A stretch of 64,000 nucleotides of DNA from Agapetus fuscipes. Lineage: Eukaryota > Arthropoda > Insecta > Trichoptera > Glossosomatidae. The notes under the pieces are model-generated. The model was given only the letters and a program-made list of their open reading frames with translations. It made no database searches and was not told the origin of the DNA. The translations under genes were made by a program, and so were the position numbers. The stretch lies in NCBI GenBank assembly GCA_951799405.1, contig OX637353.1:8370001-8434000 (forward strand), in the 5' to 3' direction. The stretch's first letter is position 1. Every line of letters starts with the position of its first letter. Shown here piece by piece: positions 11,401 through 24,400 of this stretch.

Positions 11401-12430
11401 ACACGACCCGCCAAAATGTAGTTTCTGTTGATAGTAGTGTAAATGTAGATAGTAGTCTTAGCACAATGTAGATAGTGTAGATTTGCCAATTGACGCTACT
11501 GAAATGTGAAGACATGTTGTGCAAGGAGACACACCACACTCTGATGTCATGCTTGACGGCAGTTCCAGGGTGTGGCAAGATGTAGAGGGGGGTTTTTAGT
11601 GAGTAAAAATCTCATATATTATAGGAATCTTTTGAAGATTTTCCCCTCTCAATGGAAAAAAGCCTCTGTGGCTGTAGCTAGAAGTCGTTAACCTTACGTC
11701 AACCGCTATCAAGCAGACATGGTTAGGCACGTGGTCTGTGTCGAGGTAGGTTACATGATTTTTGCCATATTTTGTGTTGACCACAGGTGCAGATGACCCC
11801 TCAATGAGGTGACCGCTACCAAGAGGCACAAAAATTAAAAAAAGTCATCGATTGCCAGGCATTTGAGGAGGTACCTTGTGTAAAGTACATAGGTACCTAC
11901 ACGCTTTTTGCACAGGGTTGACTTTTTAGCCCTGAAACCCCTGAAACGTTTTGGATGCGACCATTTTTCGTCATTTTGGTTTTTGAACAATGAAGTTTGA
12001 GTATACGCACCATTGATAGGAAAAACAATCAATAGATACGCACCATTACTTGCCTGTCGTTTTAATAATTTGTAATCATCTTAAATTGCATCAAATGGAC
12101 TCGAAACATTTTTTACTTGAGAACTTATATTTCGACGAGCAAACGTCAGCCTTATTTGGAATTGCCGTCCTTAGCAACCAATAAAAATATATCTATGTGC
12201 CTTTTTCCTAGTAACACAGCCGCAAATTGTTTATTTTCTCGGCTTTTTCAATGTTCCACTTAAAAACATTCAAGTAATAATATAATTATTCAATGAAGTA
12301 ATACATATAACACAAATTATATACGCAACGCAACTATAATGTTATAAATTGCAGTATTTATATTTAATTTTAAATATTGCATTATTTTATATACTTAAAT
12401 TATATTATTAGATGGGTTAGGTATGATGTG
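11401..12430. other. Intergenic, nothing recognised
   Basis: No gene supported. About 12120-12225 shares GAGCAAACGTCAGCC and TTAGCAACCAATAA words with repeat D (34.5 and 49.3 kb). Confidence 0.4.
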
Positions 12431-12539
12431 TGCGCTGTGCGAATAGGCGTCGCCGTTTTGTTCAAACCAGTTTTGTACAGTGTGAATAGCAATCACCGTA
12501 TTGTGTACACAATGCACAAGAGCCGTGTGGCGCCATTCA

Positions 12540-12740
12540 GATCATTTCCCAGATCTTGTACGCAAAAATCACCGTTTTGGGCGAATAGCCATTCCCATCT
12601 TTTAGGCACAAATGACTTGGGCGAATAGCCGTTCCGACGCTTATCGCACAATTTGTGCGAACAAGATGGGAACGGCTATTCGCACAATTTGTGCGAATAG
12701 CCGTTCCCATCTTTTTCGCACAAGTTTGTGCGAATATCAT
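12540..12740. repeat. Palindrome-rich short tandem module
   Basis: Repeats of GCGAATAGCCGTTCCCATCTT in alternating orientation, separated by TTCGCACAA/TTGTGCGAA palindromes (for example at about 12650-12665 and 12690-12705). One diverged unit of the same module lies at 4255-4330 in the presumed 5' UTR of the 437-aa gene. Confidence 0.7.
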
Positions 12741-13054
12741 TTATCCAAGCGGAATCGGACACAACGGCGTAGAGATCCAGATCTGCAATTTGATCCGAAT
12801 CATATTTTTGCTCCTTACCTGTGCTCCTTACAGAAATGTCAGATTTATTTCACATTACTGTTCAAAACAAACAGTTGATGCGAATATAAAGCTGTAGTGA
12901 AATAATACTTTTAAAATGATAGCATCTCTTGAAAACCTGTAAGATTGAAGTACAATTATTGATTGGCATTATCTCTTTTTACCTTATAGCTTTAGATACA
13001 ATTGAAATATCAGTTTGAAATCGTAGAGGCCGGTGAAGCCTTATTTTTCTATTT

Positions 13055-13294
13055 ATAATAGGGGAGTTTTACCTACCATTAAAACTCTTATTATGTTTCT
13101 ATAGATGTCTGGAGTCCATATTATGAGAGAAACAATCACTTTTCCCCTTTTATGTGGTTTTTTAGTCTATTCCTGGGTCTTTGATTTGCACTTTTTTACA
13201 CTTTAGGCACTTTCTACTCTATGGTCGCTTTTTCCCCATTTCCTGTTCCCTATTTCCAGTTTCCCCATAACCCGGTCGCAATTTTTCATAAAGC
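13055..13294 (+). repeat. DIRS inverted terminal repeat, left
   Basis: Pairs with 17975-18182. It shares with the right end the run from AGATGTCTGGAGTCCATATT to AACCCGGTCGCAATTTTTCA in reverse complement, and has an additional outer ~45 bp (AGGGGAGTTTTACCTACC). Confidence 0.9.
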
Positions 13295-13302
13295 TCATAA
13301 TA

Positions 13303-13424
13303 CACCAGGTAGGGGTTACCTGGACTCCAGACATCTATAGAAACATAATAAGAGTTTTAATGGTAGGTAAAACTCCCCTATTATGTGTTCTGAGAGATGT
13401 CTGGAGTCCATATTATGAGAGATC
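13303..13424 (-). repeat. DIRS internal complementary region
   Basis: 13320-13385 is the reverse complement of the left terminus (TGGTAGGTAAAACTCCCCTA); 13384-13420 is the reverse complement of the right terminus (GTGTTCTGAGAGATGTCTGG). The two meet at a shared TATTAT, as expected for a template that joins the ends in DIRS replication. Confidence 0.9.
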
Positions 13425-13456
13425 TGTCTATTATCTCCTGGTGACCGGGGACGTCT

Positions 13457-14008
13457 TTATTTGATATTAACTGGTTGAAATAGGGAAAGATCTTCTGGAG
13501 CTGTATGTTTCAACATCTCTTTCTGATAGTATTTTCTGAAAGTGTTTTCCTTTTTCCAGTTGCCTCTTTCCAGTATGTTATCTATTGGATTAAGTGATGC
13601 GACCGCTGAACGTGTGCTGCCGGGAGTGGCCTCTACTCCTGCTGATTTTAGCGTGTTCTTTACCCATCCTCCTATGATTGTTCTTGCAGCTGCCTTCACT
13701 TGTACTCGGGTGCTGATGAACAGGTTATAAAGATTTTGTCCTGATCTCCTTTCGCGTGATAGTTCAATCAGCTTCCTTATCCAGAAGACTGGGTTGACGT
13801 TGTGTTCCTTGGATTCCAGAAGTCTCCGATTAGATTGTCGGTGTTTGAGGGTATCTGTTTTTGATCTAAAGAATGGAATTAACACAATTGATGTGCCTTC
13901 GTCGAGAATGTTTCCTTCTGTGATATTTAGCAAGGTCAGATCGTGTACTCTTCTTCCTGAAGATAACAGAAGTAAGATTGCCGTTCTACACGCAACTTCT
14001 GATTCCAC
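13457..14008 (-). pseudogene. Tyrosine recombinase, C-terminal catalytic domain
   Basis: 183 codons on the minus strand. The first catalytic Arg sits in LLSSGRRVHDLTLL; the second Arg is in GSTRSAVAS (Gly where the usual HxxR has His); the nucleophile Tyr is in ENTFRKYY. The N-terminal core-binding part lies in the adjoining frame (end of 13936-15039). A frameshift near 14000 separates them, so this is either a programmed shift or decay. Confidence 0.8.
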
Positions 14009-15057
14009 ACAGGGGACTTAGGAGGGTTGATCTTTACCATTGCTAGTGCTTTTAATGTTTTTAAATTTAATTTCACTAGGAAATCTGAGCTGAGATTATT
14101 TTCCATCATTGCGTTGCAGAAGGTTACGATGGCTGACTTGTGTACCAGCATAGTCCTGTATGATAGTTTTTCGTTAATGAACAGTTGCGCTAGATACCTT
14201 GCCAATTGATTAGGAGATGGTGTGTTGGGATGGGTATTATTCGCCAGTATCCAGCGGCACCATCTTTGCCAAGCAGGTTTATATGTGTTGAGTGGGGAAG
14301 CTCGCCATCCTGACAGGAACAGTCTTTTCTCTTCCGCGTTCCAGGAATTTAAGATACTGTCCCCAGTCCCAATTTTCCACACTTCCATTTCCAGATCCTG
14401 AATCCTGGGTGGTGGATTGCCTGTTGATGTGTTGATTAGTACTGACACCAGGTTCGGTATTTGCATCGGAGGTACGAGTGATCGACGAATTAAGTCTGGA
14501 CGCCAGAAGACCCTCTGCCACCTCGGGACCACGAGTAGGTAAGTTCCGGTCGCCCCGTTTAGGTGCCTCAGGATCCTCGGTATAAGGTTTGGCGGAGGAA
14601 ATATCCGACCCACATTGTAGAGCCAGTGCCGACTGAAGGCGTTTTGAAAGATTGCGCATGAGTCTGTGGAGTCTCTGGACACGTAAGTTGAACTCATGTG
14701 TGCCATGGTGGATGCGAACAGGTCTATATCTGGTACTCCGAAATGATTGAAAATGGCCTTCGTTGCTGTTGGTAAGAGATGCCACTCTGGAGGGGATCTT
14801 CCTCTTGATAGGTGATCCGCGTCTCCGTATCTTCCCGGTAGGTACTGCGCTGTTAGCGAGATTTCCCATTGGTCTGCCAGAGTCAACAGATCTCGAGTAA
14901 GATTTAGGAGTGTTTTGGATCTGGTGCCCCCTTCCTTGCGGATGTAGGCGACTACTGTCGTGTTGTCTGATTGTACCAGAATTTCGGAGCCGGAAAGGTC
15001 GTGCGCTGTGCGTTGCAGGGTTGCAAAAACAGCGAACAACTCTTTTCGGTTGGAGTG
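13936..15057 (-). pseudogene. RNase H C-terminal part, linker and recombinase N-terminal part
   Basis: Continues in the same frame as the upstream RNase H, interrupted only by a TAG at 15058-15060. It opens with the RNase H block SEILVQSDNTTVVAYIRKEG. Then come LSRGRSPPEWHLL and DIDLFASTMAHMSSTY (typical post-RNase H region of DIRS elements), FPPPNLIPRILRHL, and a helical stretch with TYKPAWQRWCRWILANN that resembles the recombinase arm. The frame is lost just before the recombinase catalytic region. Confidence 0.75.
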
Positions 15058-16565
15058 CTACTTCTTTTGTTGAACGGTCCACTGTCCTGACAGCATCAAG
15101 TCGTCCAGAGTTGCTCCCCAAGCTAAGTCTGACGCATCTGTTGTCAAGAAATGTCCGAAGGTTTCCCTGTGGATGGAACTTGATTCGTTCGCATTCCCTA
15201 TCCACCACTCTATTTCTTGTAAGCTGTCCTCGGTCATTTGTATGGACCCTCTTGGTGACAGGTGCTTCAGTGGCTTGCTCGCTATCTGCAATTGTCTGCA
15301 GTGGAGGCGACCATGAAGCTGGCAAAGTTTAGTCTTCCTAGGAGACTTTCCGCCAGTTTTAAGGACCATTTTCGAGAAGTCAGTATTGCTCGAAGTGAGT
15401 GGCACAATGCCTCTTGCTTCCGGTAAGAAAGACCTACTTGGTGACAGGTGCTTCAGTGGCCTGCTCGCTATCTGCAATTGTCTGCAGTGGAGGCGACCAT
15501 GAAGCTGGCAAAGTTTAGTCTTCCTAGGAGACTTTCCGCCAGTTTTAAGGACCATTTTCGAGAAGTCAGTATTGCTCGAAGTGAGTGGCACAATGCCTCT
15601 TGCTTCCGGTAAGAAAGACCTACTTGGTGACAGGTGCTTCAGTGGCCTGCTCGCTATCTGCAATTGTCTGCAGTGGAGGCGACCATGAAGCTGGCAAAGT
15701 TTAGTCTTCCTGGGAGACTTTCCGCCAGTTTTAAGGACCATTTTCGAGAAGTCAGTATTGCTCGAAGTGAGTGGCACAATGCCTCTTGCTTCCGGTAAGA
15801 AAGGAATTTGCAATTGTTGTGCGTGTCCCAAACGATTCCCAAGTACTCTAATTGTTGAGTGGGGAAGAGCACTGACTTCTGGAGATTTACATACCACCCC
15901 AGAGATTGTAGGATATCTACTGCTAGATGCGATTGTCGACAAAGATCGTCCTTGGATTGGCTCGCAAGGAGGAAGTCGTCGAGATAAACGATTGTCCGAA
16001 TACCTCGTCGCCTCAGTAGTTGGGCTACCCAATTTGTAAGGGTTGCAAACATTCTGGGGGCAGATGAAAGGCCAAAGGGCAGACTTGTCATCTGAAGTAA
16101 TTCTCCTCGATAGACCAGTCGCAAAAATCTCCAATGTTTCTGTGCACTTGGGAGATGAAAGAAGGCTTGCGATAGGTCTATTTTCGACAACCAATTGTTT
16201 GGCTGCAGAAACTCTGGCACTTTGTAGTGGCTATGAGTTTGAACGGAACCGGGCCCAGGAAGAAGTTTAACGATTTCAGGTTGAAAATCATTCTCGAGGA
16301 ACGGTCCGATTTGGGTGTTAGGAACATTTTTGATAAGAAGCTGGGAGATGACTCCGCGGCCTCTATAACGCCGAATTCGGTCATTTCCTTTATTTGAGAG
16401 TCCATTTCGGGTGAAGGACTCGTCTGGTATAGCATTAAGGTCTTTTTGTGTGGTAATATCAGAGGGGGAATTGAGATGAAAGGTATTCTTACTCCGATTA
16501 TCATCTTCAGGATGTGGTTTGGTGCTCCGAGTGACGTCCAAACCTGTAGGGAGGACTTCAAGCAT
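15058..16565 (-). pseudogene. DIRS reverse transcriptase and start of RNase H
   Basis: Reverse transcriptase in the frame of 16565-15654: LSKIDLSQAFFHLP (first catalytic Asp), SLPFGLSSAPRMF, YLDDFLLAS (catalytic DD, about 15976-15990) and LEYLGIVWD. The RNase H begins FLTTDASDLAWGATLDD in the frame of 15058-16194. The two frames must be joined by a shift, and the same region is tripled (15251-15800), so this copy cannot make an uninterrupted polyprotein. Confidence 0.85.
15251..15808 (-). repeat. In-frame 186-bp x3 duplication in the DIRS pol
   Basis: CTTGGTGACAGGTGCTTCAG starts at 15251, 15437 and 15623, a period of exactly 186 bp (62 codons). Units are nearly identical, differing at single positions such as CCTAGGAGAC versus CCTGGGAGAC. 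In the frame open from 16194 the unit begins SFLPEARGIVPLTSS and ends PLKHLSPSR, three times. Confidence 0.95.
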
Positions 16566-16586
16566 CCTCTGCGAAATGGTTTCTTG

Positions 16587-17704
16587 TCATTTTCGTGGAT
16601 GCCTCCGTCTGTCTCCTTTGAGATTTCCTGACCGTGTGTTATTCCCTGCCCTTTTTCCTCTTGAAGAGAAATTTGGAGCGTCTCTAAGGCCTCGATTGCT
16701 TTCCGCAGTGGGTCGTTGCTGCCCTCTAAAAAACTGATTCCTTTTCTGTACTGGAACGTGCGGTTTCGATGAGGTGCTGGGTTGAGGGCACTGGGTCTTC
16801 ACTGACAATTTGTCGGTGGTCCCCACTCTAGAGAAAAAAGACGTGAGACTGTCTTTGCCAAACAAGTGTTCGGTACTCGGCGGGAATTTGTTTAACCCCT
16901 CTCACATGCTCTTCCTTAACATGCCCTAGCACAGCTTTCCTGCGGAACTGGAGGGCCTCTGTCCGCCTCCCCCATACCGTCTGGAGGATGTCTTCCGAGA
17001 CTTTCTGGTATGGCGAGTCCAGAGCGAACAGCGTTTTGACCTTTTCGAAAAGGGCTTTCCTCGCCAAGGTCGTGTCGCTCCGGGCTCCCCAGTTGACCAA
17101 GGTCTGAAGCCCAGACTGGAACTCCTCTTTCTGGATGAGGAGGGCGTGGGACATGGCTGCAAACGACCGCTCGCCTGAATAGGGGAGCTTACGTCGCACT
17201 GGCGAAGTTTATCGTTCACTGCCAGGTCGACGAACGCCGGTTCTGCCAGGTACTTTTTCTGTACCTTACTCCGGCCCAGTTTTCACTGTCGAAGTGCTGG
17301 AGCCTTTGGAGCGCTTCGACCCTGTTGCTCTTGGCCTTGGGGTGAGCTGGTTCTTCCACCGTTGTGGCGGCTTCCTGGAAGCTCAGCAGTAGCTCTTCCT
17401 GGGCCTCCTCATTCTCTTCCAGTCCCGAAGGTTGTTAGAGGAAGTTGCTGGAAGAGTTTCCTGCCGCCGATTCAACGAGATTTCCCATAGAACTGGCGGG
17501 CCAGTCACCGAAAACTGCGTTCGTCAGCATCACGATGTGGGAAACCAGATAATCTATCCTTGGGTCCAAGACAACCCTCAGCCGTTTCTGACGCCGCGGC
17601 GGTGAACCTGATTCCGAAGTGTCGTATCCGCGTTTTAGTGACGCATCACCTGAATCCTGTGAGATTTCGTCGAGAGGTTGCCCTTTATTGTTATCACAAC
17701 TCAT
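16587..17704 (-). pseudogene. DIRS gag-like region
   Basis: Likely start at the ATG at 17704 (MSCDNNKGQPLDEISQDSG). The first frame runs to about 17435 with PPRRQKRLRVVLDPRIDYLV, then the coding signal moves to other frames: 17219-16828 (SGERSFAAMSHALLIQKEEF, AEYRTLVW) and 16865-16587 (basic, Gln/Asn-rich, no CCHC). No start-to-stop ORF covers it, so it is decayed. Assignment as gag rests on position upstream of RT and on basic composition. Confidence 0.6.
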
Positions 17705-17974
17705 AACATTGATTTTGATGTTATATAAAGTAAAAACTCCGTTAAAATAACGAAAAACGTTTTTCGTAAATATGACAGCGTGACATAACCAACAAAAATA
17801 CGTATGCGAACTTTTAACCACCACAATATCACCTGTTTTAGTTTTTAATTGTTCACAAGGACACAAGATGGTAAAATAACACTCTTTTAAATGTTTTTGC
17901 CCAGGAATATTGTCAATTCACTCAAATTTTCGAAGGTAAAATCAACTGACATGTGACCACAAGGGGAAAATGAC

Positions 17975-18182
17975 GCTTTATGAAAAATTGCGACCGGGTT
18001 ATGGGGAAACTGGAAATAGGGAACAGGAAATGGGGAAAAAGCGACCATAGAGTAGAAAGTGCCTAAAGTGTAAAAAAGTGCAAATCAAAGACCCAGGAAT
18101 AGACTAAAAAACCACATAAAAGGGGAAAAGTGATTGTTTCTCTCATAATATGGACTCCAGACATCTCTCAGAACACATAATA
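17975..18182 (-). repeat. DIRS inverted terminal repeat, right
   Basis: Reverse-complement partner of the left repeat, ending CTCTCAGAACACATAATA. Reads from the start of the element toward gag on the minus strand. Confidence 0.9.
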
Positions 18183-18284
18183 GAAAATCTGAAAGAATAG
18201 AACTATAAATTCAACATCCGTTTGAAATTTCATATAAATCGCATTCAGACTAGAGAAAGCCAGAACATGTCTGCTTGTTTTTGT

Positions 18285-18395
18285 ATCAATCCTAACACAA
18301 GCACCTTCAAGCCCAACGAAGCTCGCAGAGGGCTCTTTAGGTGTGATTCACACAAAAACAGCGCTCACCAAATAAATCATCCTAATATTATATTA
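18285..18395 (+). mobile_element. 3' end of the 5S/tRNA SINE
   Basis: Contains GAAGCTCGCAGAGGGCTCTT, AACAGCGCTCACCAAATAAA and the terminal ATCATCCTAATATTATATT, matching the tail of the composite SINE at 9455-9560 in the opposite orientation. Confidence 0.8.
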
Positions 18396-18401
18396 TTATG
18401 T

Positions 18402-18458
18402 GGCCGGTGGAACCTGTTTATTTTTACAGGTAAGGTGGCCGACAAAAACCAAAAACCT
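18402..18458 (+). mobile_element. SINE B 3' fragment
   Basis: GGTGGAACCTGTTTATTTTTACAGG/TAAGGTGGCC region matches the 3' part of SINE B (compare 10370-10400, 23120-23165). It ends about 20 bp before the splice acceptor of an AMN1 exon. Confidence 0.6.
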
Positions 18459-18479
18459 GATTCATTTTTTTTGTTTTAG

Positions 18480-21400
18480 CTGTATAGCTGAAGTATCAAA
18501 GAAGTTTTGCCAACAAAATGAGCTGAAATACGTCCCAGTCCAGATAAAGAATAAGCTGATTAGAATTGCGTCAAACAGGGATTACTTACTGCAGAACATC
18601 AGCTTGCTGAGAAGTCTCCTCAACCCATACGCAGAAGCTCTGAACTTCTCCAATTGTACAGTGGGCGATGAGATGCTTGAAGCGGTGTCCGTTTGCTGTA
18701 GACTTAAATTATTAAACATTGGGAATGACAATAAGCATGTTTCATTTACAGGTACTTAATTAAAAAAATAAATTGTATGATATCACAATTTTCACTATCA
18801 TCCATTCTGTTTTTTGTTCGTATGAAACCATACAGCAAAAATGTATTTGTACTATCCAGGTTGATAGCTCAATTTGGTAGAGTGCTTGCCGTTCGAGTAG
18901 GAAGCTTGAGTTGGAATTGAAATGTGTAGGACATGATTTCCTGTTTTTTGTTCGTATGAAACCATACAGCAAAAATGTATTTGTACTATCCAGGTTGATA
19001 GCTCAATTTGGTAGAGTGCTTGCCGTTCGAGTAGGAAGCTTGAGTTGGAATTGAAATGTGTAGGACATGATTTCCTGTTTTTTGTTCGTATGAAACCATA
19101 CAGCAAAAATGTATTTGTACTATCCAGGTTGATAGCTCAATTTGGTAGAGTGCTTGCCGTTCGAGTAGGAAGCTTGAGTTGGAATTGAAATGTGTAGGAC
19201 ATGATTTCCTGTTTTTGTGTTTTTTTTTCTAACCCAGAAGCGCTATTCTGCTAAATTCCTTAAAACCTTAAGGCGACGAGATTGCAATTTGTGTTAAAAA
19301 AATAAGGTGTACTTACTGTGATTTTTTTGTATGGAGTTCTTTGGCAATTGCTAGCAAGCTCCGACTTGGATTGATATCCAAAGTGTAAAGAATTTAGCGG
19401 AATAGTGCTTCAGGTCTTATATTAATATTTGTACCAATAAGTTACAAAATAAGGAAAATTTTCTTGTCATTTTTAATATACTGGCTTGTGTAAGGCTGAT
19501 TGTGTTGCCTCTAAAAATAGATAACATGCCGACGATATTCCATAGAGGTTCAAGTAGGAAGATGTTGGCTGTTGCATACCTAATGTACAACCAAATATCA
19601 TGCATTGCCCTTTTTTGATACCTGATTATTTTACACTTACTTTCTTTCTGTTGAAAGCTTTAAATTCAATTGAAATTTATTGTTTGTTAATGTTTTACAG
19701 GACTTTCCAGATTATTTCCAAAGATTTGCACATTAGACACATTCATTGGAACACACTGCAATGCTGTTAACGACGACTTGATACAAATATTGGTCAAAAG
19801 TTGTCCATCTCTGACAACACTCAATGTAGCATATTGCAAAAACATGACCAACCCATCGATGGCTTACATAGGAACATTAAAGCTGAACGCTCTCAATATA
19901 TCTGGAACTAATGTAAGTGTGCCAACTAAAGGGACTCCCCACATTTAAACTTGCCACTTTGCCAGGATAGAGGCAGAACAGAGTGCAGACAGTTATGCTA
20001 TCAATACAATATTATTTTAAAAGACTTTAAAGCACTGCATACTGCATTCAGTACATCTGTTATTTCACATATTTCATATTGCACTCCATAATAATAATCT
20101 CTATAATCTAAGTAGCAAAGATATGTTAACATTTCAATCAAAATCCAAACCTCAAATGAACATATACCCTGCAACTTTTGCCACTGGAACATGGAACTGG
20201 ACATTGGAAAAGTGAACATTTTTTTACAGTATGGATGGTCAGCCCCATACCAACCTTAAGTCAAGGAATACTAAAAAAATACAGTATGTAATACTAAAAA
20301 ATCCCGGATTATCTGGAATATTATTTTTTATTTACTTGGTTAATGTTACATAGCCGAAGGATATTTTGAATGTATGGACTCCATTGAAGATAGAAAGTAA
20401 TATCCTTTATTATATTACTCCAGACCGTCGTCATTCGCTTACAGTTTCGATTTTCAAAATTAATGTCATCACAGCAGATGAAACACATTCCTGATCTATG
20501 GCAAATTAATTTTTGTATATATGCTGCAATGCTGCGAGCTTTCGCGTGTGTGTTTAAAACCCACTTCAAATACACTGAAAACTTCTTTCAATAAATCTGT
20601 TTGTTCATATTGAAAATGTATGGAAATATATTGACATCTAGCGGCAAAACGTGAAAGTTTTTTTATATTTTCTTTTATTTCATGCAAATTAAAAAAAAAA
20701 AAACAAAATAAAAATGGATTTAAATCTGTAATCTAAGTTGCAAAGATATATAACATTTGAGATTCATATTACATGCATTCTAACAAGCAGACATGTATAA
20801 GTTCGCGCTTACATAATATGCTGCATGTGTACTTACAACATAACAACCCATTCCAAATGAACATAAGCCCTGCGACTCTTGCCAACCTTCCCTGAAACAA
20901 AGGTGAAATTTGCAAAGTAAACCACTTTTTTAAGTATGGGTGGTCAGCCTCTATAAGTCAACGAAATTATTTTGTGTATTTCTTTACATAATGTATGTAT
21001 GGTGAACCATTGCCTACAGTATGGGTGGTCAGCCACATACTAACCTATACGTCAAGGAAATTATTTTGTTTAGTTCTATAATATAAGTTGCACAGATACA
21101 TACCATTTGAGATTAATATTAAATGCATTCCCACAAGCAGACAGGTACAAGTTCGCGCTTACAAATGCCCCATGTGGACTTACAACATAAAGACCTAATC
21201 TCAAATGAACATAAGCCCTGCAACTCTTGCCGACTTTTCCTCAAAAAGAGATAAAATTTGCATGGTGAACCATTGCTTACAGTATGGGTGGTCAGCCACA
21301 TACTAACCTATTAGTCAAGGAAATTATTTTGTTTAGTTACATAATTTAAGTTACAAAGATACATACCATTTGAGATTCATATTAAGGTGGTACGACACAT

Positions 21401-24400
21401 AGATGGTAACAAAAAATATTCATAGATGGTACGCATCAAAAATGTATGGGGCACTCCGTCGGGCAAATATGAAAAACTACTGTAGTTTTATTTCCTTCGA
21501 AATTTTTAATGCATTGAAAATAATATGTTGATTGCGCTATTCTAATATGAAATCAATCTGAAATCGCTAAGGTATTCATTTCGGTCATTAAATTATGTGT
21601 AAATTTCAATATGAATTGCTTGCGCCGACCGACGATATAATGTATTTTATCTTGGACACAAACCACCCATACTCTGGTTTCCCTTCAATACGAATAAATC
21701 TTTCGCCTTTTACAAACCACCCATAATATTATTTTAATAGTTATTTGTTACGCTTTATAAACAGTATTTTTCTCCCATCTGGATGTGGGAGCTCTGGCGT
21801 AATGACGTGCGTGACCGACTGCAGATGCGAAGATGATAGGTTCGAATCCGGTTGATACCTATATTTTTAATTTTTTACATTTGTTGTTTTCTTTTTTTAC
21901 ATATTATACTTTTTTTATAAAAATACAACATATTTGAAAACTTAACTATTAAAGTTAGTCCAAGCGATTAAAAATACGATCATTTCACTTTCATTTCATT
22001 TAGTCGGTGTTATGGCAGAGTAGGCCAGAGGCTGATCTTTCTAGCGTATTTGGAATAGAATAACGTTGGTTCGATCCCCGCTTGGGTCACATGACTTTAA
22101 CTTTGACCCTGGTTCAACAGATGTTATTGGGTAATTATTAATTAATATAAACAGTAATGAATTATTAATTGATAATATTAATACCTATCAATGACCTATT
22201 ATTAATTGATGAGGAATTCACTTTGTAACCTTTCAGTTTTAAAAAATTAAAATAAAAAATAAAAAACAAATTGTATTAGGTTACGGGGCGAGTAAAATTC
22301 AATACATTATTGAATTTTACTCGCCCCGTAACCTAATACAATTTGTTTTTTATGTGTAATTTTTTTTATTTATTAATACCTGTTTCTGGCCAGATAAAAT
22401 AGGTTAGTGAATGTGTTAGTGGCATTTCTCTTCACAAATCTATTTTTTTAATTAAAAAATATATATATGTGGTAACAAAATTGGTATGCGGCTGACCACC
22501 CATGCTGTAAAAATGGTTCCTTTGCCAATGTCACCCCTGTCTCAGGGAAGGACGGCAAGAGTTGCAGGGTGTATGTCCATTTGAGATTTGGTTTTTATGT
22601 TGGAGGTTCACATGAGGCATGTGCAAGCGCAAACTTGTTCGTGTCTGGTTGTGAGAATGCATGTAATGCATGATGTAATGTGAATCTCCAATGTAACATA
22701 TATTTGCAAGTTAGATTACATTAGATTAGATATAAAAATTTCACACTTCGTCCCCACGACTTTTTGGCCAACGACATTTCGGTCAAAGACAAATCGGTCA
22801 ACGACAACCCGTCCAAAGACAACTCGGCGATAGATAAATCGGTCACACGACACTTCGTCCACACGACTTTTCAGCCAACGACATTTCGGCCAAAGACAAA
22901 TCGGTAGACAAATTGTAAAAAATTTCATAAGCCTTAAAAATTGACAACTATATTTTATTCTTGTATTGAAAATATAAAAAAAAAATCAGTGAACTGCACT
23001 CGACTTTCTTTCTTCAATGAAGTCCCTAAATGTGTGTAAAACTAGAACCATGGACTAGCTTGTACAACTAAGCTGCACGTATAGTGCAACTTTCTGCAGC
23101 TTTTTTCCCGAAAGGGTTGCTTATGGTGGGTAAAACCTATGTATTTTCACAGGTAAGGGAGCCGGCCTTACGCCAACCACTTCGTTGAAGTGGGGATTTC
23201 CCTACTAGGGGAGCAGGTTTCTTATTTCTTGTGAAGGCTGAGTAAACCTTGCTGGTTTTTTTTTATGGTAGGTGGGTTTGCAATACACACCGAAAAGAGA
23301 AATAATTTTGACACCCTTGGTGGTGGGGATCGAATCCGAGCTTTCGGCATCGAACGCAAGCTTTCTACCTCTGAGCTACTGACCGGACTTATTGTATTAA
23401 CAATATATAAAATATTATGTATAGTCATTCTTATATCAATAATAAATTAATTTTATTCCAACATGGTCACGCGGTGTGTGTAATATGTGACCAGCGTACG
23501 TAAAAGAGAAATTAGTAAAAATCAAGTCAATACATTTTAAAAACATGATTAAATCATTTAAATAGCCTTATTCAGATTTATTAATCAAAGTTGTATGAGG
23601 GGATTTACAAAATTTTGTCTAATGGACTAATTTTGTCCAGCTAGCATGTTCTAGACGACACACTGCACACTTGGCTTGTAGCTAAGCGCACAGTGTGTCG
23701 TCTAGAACATGCTAGCTGGACAAAATTAGTCCATTAGACAAAATTTTGTCCAGCTAGCATGTTCTAGACGACACACTGTGCGCTTGACTTGTGATGGGTT
23801 GGCAAGCGTGTGGAAGCCCCATCACAAGTGAATAAGAAAAAACACTGCAGCCACACTGCAGCATCATGATTCATGATAATAATATTATTATCAAGACACC
23901 CTGCGCTTCGGATTATAATAATCTATAATCTATAATCTAAGTTGCAAGGATATATTCATTTAAAGCTCTCAGATGTATGCCCACAAACCAACAAGTGTAG
24001 TTCGCGCTTACAAATGCTGAATGTGTACTTACAAATAAAATCCAAGCCTCAAATGAACATAAGCCCCACAACTTTTGCCGACCTTCCCTGAAACAGGGGT
24101 GACATTGGCAAAGTGAACCATTTTTTACAGTATGGGTGGTCAGCCTCATACCAACCTATAAGTCAAGGAATATCGTTCGGATAAAGTCGTGCCACCTCGT
24201 TTATGCAAATTAGGCTTACGCTCTGTCAACCCATGGTGGCAGGCAGAGTGAATGAATCATAATATAGAATTATAATATTAGGATGATTTCTTCGGTACAT
24301 CTATACATGTAACTGAAAATAATGCTCTATGGTCGAGTTGTCTTTGGACGGGTTGTCGTTGACCGATTTGTCTTTGACCGAAATGTCGTTGGCCAAAAAG

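Larger units (their letters stand above)
13055..18182 (-). mobile_element. DIRS-type tyrosine-recombinase retrotransposon
   Basis: Complete in outline, broken in its ORFs. Left and right ends are inverted terminal repeats (13055-13294 and 17975-18182) that share CTGGAGTCCATATTATGAGA. An internal complementary region (13303-13424) carries the reverse complements of both outermost ends joined together, the diagnostic DIRS architecture. On the minus strand the order is gag-like region (17704-16587), reverse transcriptase with YLDDFLLAS, RNase H, a linker with DIDLFAST and a tyrosine recombinase. No integrase or protease and no direct LTRs. I see no NPP-type methyltransferase motif. Frameshifts and a TAG interrupt the genes. 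Confidence 0.9.
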